A program made the position numbers and the translations under genes. This document shows, one piece after another, positions 1 to 4,786 of a stretch of 6,676 nt of DNA (its first letter is position 1; each line of letters starts with the position of its first letter). The DNA comes from Verrucomicrobiales bacterium. Lineage in GTDB: Bacteria; Verrucomicrobiota; Verrucomicrobiia; Verrucomicrobiales; DEV007. The DNA lies in NCBI GenBank assembly GCA_013003335.1, contig JABDJT010000342.1, positions 1 through 6,676 on the forward strand, read 5' to 3'. A model generated the notes under the pieces. It saw only the letters and a list, made by a program, of their open reading frames with translations, did no database searches and was not told where the DNA came from.

Positions 1-105
1 GGCAAGGCCCGGATTCGCACGCAGATGTCAGCGGGGCATTCGATCGAGGAATTGCGGTTCGCGTCGGAGAAATTCGGGGAGGTTTGGAAGCGGATTTCGG
101 GGTGA
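1..105 (+). CDS. kbl: Glycine C-acetyltransferase (2-amino-3-ketobutyrate CoA ligase), C-terminal end only
   Basis: Only the last 34 codons and a TGA stop are present; the start lies outside the window. The frame is open from base 1. The peptide contains KARIRTQMSAGHSIEEL, which closely matches, from memory, the C-terminal helix region of E. coli Kbl (QARIRTQMSAAHTPEQI). Kbl is a cytoplasmic PLP enzyme of the alpha-oxoamine synthase family that cleaves 2-amino-3-ketobutyrate with CoA to glycine and acetyl-CoA in threonine breakdown. The PLP lysine and the other catalytic residues are not in view. Other family members (8-amino-7-oxononanoate synthase, serine palmitoyltransferase) share this fold, but the IRTQMSA-H signature favours Kbl. 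It converges on the gene ending at 167, with 61 bp between the two stops and no convincing terminator. Confidence 0.8.
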   Translation, partial: GKARIRTQMSAGHSIEELRFASEKFGEVWKRISG

Positions 106-166
106 ACTTACCGGATTGTATCGGGCAAGGGCCGGAAAGTGGCGAGAGCAGAGCAGAGCAAGGATT

Positions 167-1054
167 TCAGGCGCCGGGTTTTTTGAGCAGGCCCCAGATC
201 CGGGAAACGGGAATCACAAGCGTGGAATGATGGCTTGCCCGCGAGATGGCCACGCCAACCACGGCTCCCTTGCTGTTGAATACAGGCGTGCCGCATCCCG
301 GTGTGCTGAGGGCAAGATCGGTCTCGAAAACACGCGGAAAACCGGTGTTTCGCTTGCTGATTTCCGTTCCCAGTTTCCGGTGGAGGACTGCGAGGGAGGA
401 TCGCTCGGATCGCGTGTGGTTCGAAACGGCCTGGCGCACGTTCGAACTCACGGTTCCGGTTCGCAAAGCGCCGTTCCGGTCGTATCCGGCGATAAAACTT
501 CCGATGACCGGTGCTTTGTCGAATTTTTCAGGACGATGTCCGTCGACAACTTTCCAATCAAGAAGTTGGATGACTCTCAAATGATCGAGCTTCGAAAGGA
601 GGCGATGATGGCCGCGAAACACGGTTCCGTCCGACAATTTCACCAACACAACCTTCGTCGGGCGGGCCGGTGCGAAATCAGCCGTGGTGATGACGATGCC
701 GCGTTGGTGATCGAGGAGGGTCCCGAGGGCTGATTCACCGGTCGAACGTGTGAAAATTTCAACCCGGTGACGGGCGGAGGGGACTTTGAGCACTTCGTGA
801 AACTGCGCGACCATGGCCAATTCCAGGGCATCGATTTCCCCGCGCGCACTTTCAAGTTTCTGCTGAAGGGCTGCGCTTCGAACCGTTTCAATATCAGCCC
901 TTTCGCGGCTGACTGTGATCAATTGCCGCAGAGTTGGAGCATTCCCGGGATCGACCTGGAGTGCGAGTTTTTCATCTGCAATCAGAATGGAACTGATTGA
1001 GAAAAGCAGAAGGAGAGCAAACCAGGACGGAAAGTGGCGGCGGCTTCGTCCCAT
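167..1054 (-). CDS. Exported trypsin-like pseudoprotease (His to Asp, Ser to Cys)
   Basis: This is a 295-residue protein if it starts at the ATG at 1054. A GTG at 1069 would add five residues; neither has a Shine-Dalgarno sequence, and the ATG gives a better signal peptide start (MGRSRRHF, then a hydrophobic run, then a cleavage-like site before ADEK). Residues about 45-85 form a charged, probably coiled-coil helix. The rest aligns by eye with trypsin/HtrA-like proteases. The position of the catalytic His reads TTADFA (Asp126), an Asp is kept in KLDHLRV (Asp157), and the nucleophile motif usually written GDSGGP reads PGCGTPVFN (Cys254). The signature of an S1 protease is therefore recognisable but the His is lost and the Ser is replaced. 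Some viral 3C-like proteases use Cys here, but they keep His, so I infer an inactive binding protein. It lies 20 bp downstream of the intact protease gene and is probably co-transcribed with it. Confidence 0.75.
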   Translation of the reverse strand: MGRSRRHFPSWFALLLLFSISSILIADEKLALQVDPGNAPTLRQLITVSRERADIETVRSAALQQKLESARGEIDALELAMVAQFHEVLKVPSARHRVEIFTRSTGESALGTLLDHQRGIVITTADFAPARPTKVVLVKLSDGTVFRGHHRLLSKLDHLRVIQLLDWKVVDGHRPEKFDKAPVIGSFIAGYDRNGALRTGTVSSNVRQAVSNHTRSERSSLAVLHRKLGTEISKRNTGFPRVFETDLALSTPGCGTPVFNSKGAVVGVAISRASHHSTLVIPVSRIWGLLKKPGA

Positions 1055-1074
1055 CGAATAATTTCGCACTGAAA

Positions 1075-1776
1075 TTAGTTAGCAGCAAGCAGAACACCGG
1101 CTGTCACTGGAGTGGCGATTTCAGCCAGTTCCGGCCAGTTGGTGAAGAATTCTGTAACCGGAACGTGAGAAGTGTATTTTCCGCTGGCATCCATTGCACG
1201 GTGAATCGCAACCAGACCGCCGTCGAGATTGAAAAGCGGGCCGCCCGAATCGCCAACGTTCACGCGGCAGGTGGAGAGGATGCGACCGGATTGCGGGCTG
1301 GTATAACCGAAACCGAAGCGAACCGGAGCAATGCGATTCGGATCAAATCCGGTGGCGTGACCGGCCGCGATGTAAGGAGTGGTGCAGGCTTCGTTCGTCG
1401 CAAGAGAAACATTCACGAAATTGTCGGTTCCCTTCGAGTCATTCAGTTTCAGAACTGCGATGTCCTTTTCGAGGTCAATTTTGACGACCGTTGCAGTCTG
1501 CGACTTCTTCCCGTTTTGAAACACGCGAACGGTTTCGCCATTCTTACCGCTGAATGTGTGTGCTGCTGTGAAGATCACTCCGCTCTTGGAGACGAAAACT
1601 CCGCTGCCCCACTGGCCTGCTGCGCTCTTCAGGCTCACGGTGGAAGCGGCGAGGGCCGGGGAAAGCTGTCTGGCACGTTCTTCGAGCTTCTCAATGGAGG
1701 GCTGATCAGCGAGGGTGATCGAACCGGCAAGAAGGCCTGCCATCAAGATTGAGAATCCGGTCGAAGTTGCGTGCAT
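1075..1776 (-). CDS. Exported trypsin-like serine protease
   Basis: This is a 233-residue protein starting at the ATG at 1776. A longer reading from 1833 is possible, but its extra 19 residues precede the signal peptide and overlap the promoter AT tract; an AAAAGG stretch lies about 13 bases before the chosen start. Residues 1-23 form a signal peptide with a likely cut after ITLA. Residues about 25-43 are a charged helix. The chymotrypsin-fold triad is complete: His73 in TAAHTF, Asp105 in EKDIAVLKL and Ser177 in VGDSGGPLFN. Cys131 and Cys170 could form a disulphide. There is no PDZ domain, so it is shorter than DegP/HtrA and closer to simple S1 proteases. The expected role is peptide-bond cleavage in the periplasm or outside the cell; the substrate is unknown. 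It is the first gene of a likely two-gene operon whose second product is a catalytically degenerate relative. Confidence 0.88.
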   Translation of the reverse strand: MHATSTGFSILMAGLLAGSITLADQPSIEKLEERARQLSPALAASTVSLKSAAGQWGSGVFVSKSGVIFTAAHTFSGKNGETVRVFQNGKKSQTATVVKIDLEKDIAVLKLNDSKGTDNFVNVSLATNEACTTPYIAAGHATGFDPNRIAPVRFGFGYTSPQSGRILSTCRVNVGDSGGPLFNLDGGLVAIHRAMDASGKYTSHVPVTEFFTNWPELAEIATPVTAGVLLAAN

Positions 1777-1841
1777 GTCTTGATTTTCGCCTTTTCTATT
1801 AAAATTGCAATAAATTTTTATAAATGTTTTCAATTATGAAA

Positions 1842-1868
1842 ATTATAGATTCGCGCCCTTGATAGCAA
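1842..1868 (-). promoter_or_regulatory. Probable promoter of the protease operon
   Basis: On the minus strand, bases 1847-1842 read TATAAT, a perfect -10 box. A -35 match is weak: TTGCTA at 1868-1863 with a short 15-bp spacer. A start near 1835 would leave a leader of about 58 bases before the ATG at 1776. The leader and promoter lie in a very AT-rich tract: by hand count 8 of the 60 bases from 1791 to 1850 are G or C, against roughly half in the flanking genes. Confidence 0.5.
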
Positions 1869-1886
1869 ATTGGGTGAATTTTCAGC

Positions 1887-1919
1887 TTTGAGACGGCTTT
1901 TTGTTCTCAAATTTGAGAA
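1887..1919. promoter_or_regulatory. Candidate operator: perfect 16-bp palindrome with an extra half-site
   Basis: Bases 1904-1919 read TTCTCAAATTTGAGAA, a perfect palindrome without spacer. Its half-site TTTGAGA (1912-1918) occurs again in direct orientation at 1887-1893, 25 bp upstream, which is between two and two and a half helical turns. The site lies between two divergent genes, about 57 bp upstream of the minus-strand -10 box and 111 bp before the ATG at 2031. This placement suits a dimeric regulator serving one or both genes. No regulator gene lies in the window and I do not recognise the motif. Confidence 0.4.
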
Positions 1920-1940
1920 ACGCAAGTCAGTTTTGACTAC

Positions 1941-1987
1941 GATTCAACAGGGTTGGATCCCCGAATGAACCCTGTTGGATCGTTTTT
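1941..1987 (+). terminator. Stem-loop followed by T5: terminator-like
   Basis: Bases 1941-1954 (GATTCAACAGGGTT) pair with 1968-1981 (AACCCTGTTGGATC) in a 14-bp stem with a single G-U pair and a 13-base loop. One base later comes TTTTT (1983-1987). This resembles an intrinsic terminator for rightward transcription. No T-run follows the stem on the minus strand. It lies 43 bp before the ATG at 2031, so it could shield that gene from rightward read-through, including any antisense transcript running on from the kbl-like gene, or it could act as an attenuator if transcription starts upstream of it. A second small dyad, AGTCA/TGACT, lies at 1925-1938. Confidence 0.5.
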
Positions 1988-1996
1988 CGCTGAAGA

Positions 1997-2030
1997 TTGA
2001 CCGGGTTGCGGAATTCGGGCAGTTTCGGGG
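1997..2030 (+). promoter_or_regulatory. Possible promoter of the C39-like gene
   Basis: TTGACC at 1997-2002 matches a -35 box in 5 of 6 bases and starts 34 bp before the ATG at 2031. The two clear leaderless promoters further on (TTGACG at 3026 and 4677) start 36 bp before their ATG. The stretch ATTCGGGC (2013-2020) also occurs at 3041-3048 in the first of those. No acceptable -10 box is visible at the right distance (AGTTTC or CAGTTT), so the call is weak. GGGG directly before the ATG is too close to act as a ribosome binding site for the first ATG. Confidence 0.25.
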
Positions 2031-3011
2031 ATGATGCAGCGGCGATTGTTTCTTGTTATGGCTCTTTATCTCCACGGGGGAGGAAACCTCCCGGGCGAGC
2101 AAATCCAGGAGCCAGCGCCGGATGCGAACCTTCCAGCGGGATTGCCGGAGACCATTGTAGCGGAGCCTCAAGCGGGGAAACACTCCAGCGCATTGCACGC
2201 GATGAATTCGATTTACCGGGCCTATCAACTCGATCCCGTTGCGATTGAACTGCGATCGAGGCTGGGGATAGCCGAAAATACGGATGCAATTTTCGGAGCG
2301 GATCGCGACGGCGCCGTTGACCCGGGAGTTTTGCAGGTTTTTTGGCAGGATGGGTTCACAGCTCGTATTGCGGCCCTCCAACGGAAACGAGGATTCGAGG
2401 AAATGCGGGATCACCTCGAATCAGGCCATCCGGTGATGGCGTTGATTCAGCAGAAGGAGAACGAAGCCCTGCATTGGGTCATTCTCTCCGGTTTTTCCGA
2501 TAACCTGTTTCAGATTTCGGATTCACTGCTCCCCGGGAAGACGGTGTCCGAGCCTGCCAGGTTGTTTACCGATGAAAAAATTGTGAACGCGATTCTCGTG
2601 AAACCGGCGCCGCCCCTGATTCAATCGGCGGTCTCGAAATTAGGCAAGCGACTGATCAAATGGTGGGGAGTTGTGGAGGGGATCCCCGGCAATCCCGTCG
2701 TGTTTTTCACCGGATTCTGCCTGCTTCAGGCGGTAGTCATCTGGTTGCTGCTCTCCCGGATCATCTTCGGCGGTGTATCCTTCTGGAAATGCCTTGGCGC
2801 CACATTCGCGGCGGCGGTGGCGACGATTCTGATCCTGGTCGGAATCGACTTGGCGATATCCGGGGCGTGGATTGGCGGGGTGATTGGGATTTTGGCGTCG
2901 ATTTACGTGAGCAAACTCGTCTTGGCCGTGAATTTCAATGCTGCTGCGTTGGCTTATCTTTTATCGCTGGCCACCATGGTGGTGGTGGTGTTGCCGTTTC
3001 ACTTCCTCTGA
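2031..3011 (+). CDS. Membrane protein with a degenerate C39 peptidase-like domain and four transmembrane helices
   Basis: This is a 326-residue protein; a second ATG follows at once at 2034. Residues 5-14 are hydrophobic and could be a short signal peptide. Residues about 45-190 resemble the papain-like C39 fold: an N-terminal helix (SSALHAMNSIYRAY), a DP-G-LQ stretch near 98-102, a helix ending in SGHPVMALI, then HWVILSGF with the expected catalytic His148, and ISDSL with Asp164. The Cys-Gly pair normally opening the first helix is absent; about K50-H51 stand there. The only cysteines (C230, C254) lie in or next to membrane helices, so cysteine peptidase activity is unlikely. Four hydrophobic helices follow at about 222-246, 252-274, 280-301 and 303-323. 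In the family, C39 domains process leader peptides or are fused to transporters; here no ATPase is fused or adjacent. The fold assignment is by eye and the function unknown. Confidence 0.7.
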   Translation: MMQRRLFLVMALYLHGGGNLPGEQIQEPAPDANLPAGLPETIVAEPQAGKHSSALHAMNSIYRAYQLDPVAIELRSRLGIAENTDAIFGADRDGAVDPGVLQVFWQDGFTARIAALQRKRGFEEMRDHLESGHPVMALIQQKENEALHWVILSGFSDNLFQISDSLLPGKTVSEPARLFTDEKIVNAILVKPAPPLIQSAVSKLGKRLIKWWGVVEGIPGNPVVFFTGFCLLQAVVIWLLLSRIIFGGVSFWKCLGATFAAAVATILILVGIDLAISGAWIGGVIGILASIYVSKLVLAVNFNAAALAYLLSLATMVVVVLPFHFL

Positions 3012-3135
3012 AGCGATCCCTCCGATTGACGAATTTCCCGATTCGGGCCGATACTCCGCCCATGACTCTTTGGAAACGGCTCGCCATTCTCCCGGCTTTT
3101 TTCCGCTTCGCGCCCCTGTCTCAGACCGATTCGCA
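2992..3135 (+). repeat. Upstream copy of a diverged ~145-bp direct repeat
   Basis: This segment matches 4642-4786 in the same orientation. By hand alignment the first 41 columns agree at about 31 (TGCCGTTTCA identical, then GATCCC and ATTGACG shared). The 33 bases from 3050 (GATACTCC onward) agree at 27, and the 75 bases from the ATG to the DSH codons agree at 45 without any net gap. The copy covers the last codons of the C39-like gene, a promoter and a relic of a signal peptide. The two copies enclose the gene at 3148-4578. Confidence 0.7.
3026..3061 (+). promoter_or_regulatory. Leaderless-type promoter, upstream copy
   Basis: TTGACG (3026-3031), an 18-bp spacer and GATACT (3050-3055) are followed by six bases and the ATG at 3062. 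Initiation 6-7 bases after a -10 box would place the first transcribed base on or next to the ATG, so the message would be leaderless. The boxes, the spacing and the distance to ATG are the same in the second copy (4677-4712), while the spacer bases agree at only about 9 of 18. It would drive the mini-ORF at 3062 and the gene at 3148. Confidence 0.6.
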
Positions 3136-3151
3136 TGCCCTCGCTTTATGA
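3062..3151 (+). CDS. 29-residue mini-ORF: relic signal peptide, coupled to the next gene
   Basis: The ORF begins MTLWKRL, ends HALAL and stops at a TGA (3149-3151) that overlaps the ATG of the 476-residue gene as ATGA. It aligns without gaps with the first 29 residues of the FAD oxidoreductase (MNFRKRLF...ADSH): 10 of 29 residues agree, including M1, K5-R6-L7, S20 and D23-S24-H25. It therefore looks like the duplicated start of that gene, broken after the signal peptide. Whether it is dead or serves as a leader peptide is open; the leaderless promoter and four-base stop-start overlap suggest that ribosomes translating it could re-initiate at 3148. The predicted peptide is poorly hydrophobic, with an Arg at position 15, so export is doubtful. 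Confidence 0.45.
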   Translation: MTLWKRLAILPAFFRFAPLSQTDSHALAL

Positions 3152-4578
3152 AAAATCGGTTCGCGGGGTTCGCCATTTTATTTTTTCTTCTCCTGGCCGG
3201 CCTCGGTTTGGTCGCAGTCATATTTTCGGGGAAAACGAAAACGCGATTCAGTCCCTCCAAGGTGGAGCGACCGTGGGCAGCAGATGACTATCGGGAGTTT
3301 CTGGTTGATCCGCTTCAGCCGACTCCATCGCTTGTGTCACCGGCTCCCACCTTCAATGTTGACGATTCGAAGACCGGCGAGGTGGAGGTTACCTGGCTAA
3401 CCCCGCACGGAATACCGAAGCTCGGACTGTTTGGCGACCGAATTGAGGCCGGACCAGGTATAGCGGAGGTGAGGCTGCCAAATGGCCAGATCGTTCGAAT
3501 AAAAGGCATCGCGATCATGCCCGTTCTGCCAACCAATCAACGGGGAAAGACAGCCGCCGACCGAAAAAGGCCGGTGGACTGGCGGAATCCTGCTAGTTTG
3601 GATCCGATCACCGAACCCGAATCGGTTGGCTTGCCGGAAACATGGGGCACTAACACGGTTCAACGTTTTCTCATCCCACTCGAAGCCACAGATTCGCAAG
3701 AAAAGCCCGTTCGCTGGCAGACTTGCAAGCTGTTCAACAACGAGACGAAACAACGCCTCGGCAGTGGAACCAGTGTCGTTCGAATGAGCGGGCATATGAT
3801 TTATGCGGTGGACCTGAACATGTTTCACACCGCACCGCTTTCACTTGTGGTGCCGATTTGTTACGGCGAAACGGAGGAAATTTCGATCGATCCGACAAAG
3901 AAAGGCACTATGAGATTTACCAGGCATCCCGCCGAAATCGGTTTTTTAACTGCGCGGGACGGTCGGTTGAATGGCAGTTCCTGGGGCGGCAGTGGGTCGG
4001 AGAGTCTAACGAGATTTCGCTACGAATCCACCACGCGGAAGGGTGATTGGCAGTCATTTTCATTGATGACTGTTTGGCCGTCTGTTCTGGCCGTGATGAT
4101 CGATCGGTTTGAACCTCGAGACGGAGGCAAAGGCCGATGGGCCCGGGTGACGGCGAATGGCGGACTGCATTCCGTTGGACATCTCAAGCCGATCTCCGAA
4201 GTGGAGTCCATCCGCCTCCGCCAATACCCGAATTTGGCCTGCTGTGTGTTTCAGATCCCCGGGTTACCGGGAAAACCTGCGGCGACGAATCTGTTCGATG
4301 TGAAAATTGGCCCCCTCAAAATCGATGGAAGTTATGAATTCAACGAATTGATGGAGGACGCCACGGCACTGCAGTGGAATGTTCCTCACAGAGGCTCTCT
4401 CAGTCACCATTTCCCTCTGGTATTTGACGATCCGGATGTAACGCCGGGCGAATTGCTGGCGGAGTATGAGCGATTGACCGGGCAGGAAGTTGAAGTCAAT
4501 TCGGTCGATTTGAAATTGGAAGCTCCGGAGCCAAATTGGCTGAAGCGATTCGAAAACTGGCTCGATTCAACTTTCTGA
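3148..4578 (+). CDS. Membrane-anchored protein of unknown function, 476 residues
   Basis: I do not recognise a named family. The start at 3148 is chosen because MKNRFAG followed by a hydrophobic run (residues 8-27) is a good N-terminal anchor or signal peptide, and because it overlaps the preceding stop as ATGA. The frame is open back to an ATG at 2938, but that extension is Trp-rich nonsense in another frame of the preceding gene. After a Pro-rich linker (about 55-68) the chain alternates short hydrophobic strands and turns, as in an extracytoplasmic beta-rich protein. Notable stretches are a Gly/Ser turn NGSSWGGSGSES (275-286), a pair C365-C366, and IRLRQYPNLACCVFQI (355-370). The last looks like the I-x-x-R-x-x-P-x-x-x-x-x-F pattern that recurs in Planctomycetota and Verrucomicrobiota secreted proteins; that likeness is from memory. 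The C-terminus (from about 415) is acidic and helical. No catalytic motif is evident. Confidence 0.75.
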   Translation: MKNRFAGFAILFFLLLAGLGLVAVIFSGKTKTRFSPSKVERPWAADDYREFLVDPLQPTPSLVSPAPTFNVDDSKTGEVEVTWLTPHGIPKLGLFGDRIEAGPGIAEVRLPNGQIVRIKGIAIMPVLPTNQRGKTAADRKRPVDWRNPASLDPITEPESVGLPETWGTNTVQRFLIPLEATDSQEKPVRWQTCKLFNNETKQRLGSGTSVVRMSGHMIYAVDLNMFHTAPLSLVVPICYGETEEISIDPTKKGTMRFTRHPAEIGFLTARDGRLNGSSWGGSGSESLTRFRYESTTRKGDWQSFSLMTVWPSVLAVMIDRFEPRDGGKGRWARVTANGGLHSVGHLKPISEVESIRLRQYPNLACCVFQIPGLPGKPAATNLFDVKIGPLKIDGSYEFNELMEDATALQWNVPHRGSLSHHFPLVFDDPDVTPGELLAEYERLTGQEVEVNSVDLKLEAPEPNWLKRFENWLDSTF

Positions 4579-4594
4579 TTCCCGATTCAGAAGG
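4571..4594 (+). other. Short hairpin at the end of the 476-residue gene
   Basis: Bases 4571-4578 (CTTTCTGA, including the stop codon) pair with 4587-4594 (TCAGAAGG) in an 8-bp stem with one G-U pair and an 8-base loop. It is followed only by TTTC, not by a real T-run, so it is a poor intrinsic terminator. It may slow transcription or protect the 3' end. The next gene has its own promoter 83 bp further on. Confidence 0.25.
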
Positions 4595-4641
4595 TTTCGG
4601 AAAGCACGCCGGATTCCATGGTCGTGGCTCGCTTCATGTGG

Positions 4642-4786
4642 TGCCGTTTCATTTTTTTGTGAACTGATCCCGCGAATTGACGGAATTCTGCTTTCGCGGT
4701 GATACTCCAACCATGAATTTCCGGAAACGGCTCTTTCTTTTCCTCCCGATTTTTCTGCTGGCTCAGCATTCCCGCGCTGATTCGCA
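4642..4786 (+). repeat. Downstream copy of the ~145-bp direct repeat
   Basis: This copy matches 2992-3135 in the same orientation, offset by 1650 bp at its start and 1651 bp at its end. It contains the working start of the FAD oxidoreductase. Its first part reads, in the frame matching the upstream copy, VVPFHFFVN and a TGA at 4665-4667, which parallels the LPFHFL end of the C39-like gene. The similarity therefore begins inside former coding sequence of a neighbouring gene, as expected for a segmental duplication rather than for two similar promoters. Similarity may extend further left (CCATGGT at 2975 and 4616), but an 8-base gap is needed. Confidence 0.7.
4677..4712 (+). promoter_or_regulatory. 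Leaderless-type promoter of the FAD oxidoreductase
   Basis: TTGACG (4677-4682), an 18-bp spacer, GATACT (4701-4706), six bases, then the ATG at 4713. The -35 box matches the sigma-70 consensus at 5 of 6 positions and the -10 box at 4 of 6. There is no Shine-Dalgarno sequence and no room for one downstream of the predicted start, so a leaderless message is the simplest reading. The retention of the same boxes and spacings in the diverged upstream copy supports function. Confidence 0.6.

Noticed and set aside
143..158. Three tandem AGAGC units between the convergent genes
   Set aside because: They are too short to mean anything alone, and neither they nor the CCGG/CCGG pair at 111-136 make a credible terminator.
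116..733. A 205-codon open frame on the plus strand after the kbl-like gene
   Set aside because: It runs opposite the pseudoprotease, which has a signal peptide and protease-like core strands. The plus-strand product looks like random sequence.
997..1752. A 251-codon open frame on the plus strand
   Set aside because: It is antisense to the intact serine protease with its complete triad and signal peptide; the plus-strand peptide shows no recognisable motif.
1777..1833. Start of the serine protease at 1833, 19 codons upstream
   Set aside because: It would put a polar stretch ahead of a good signal peptide and place the start on top of the likely transcription start in the AT-rich promoter tract.
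2976..2990. GTG triplet run
   Set aside because: It simply encodes the valines of the last membrane helix of the C39-like protein; a short low-complexity stretch, not a repeat element.
2938..3147. Longer N-terminus for the 476-residue protein
   Set aside because: The extra 70 residues begin inside the C39-like gene in another frame and contain an implausible Trp and Cys run. The start at 3148 gives a normal membrane anchor.
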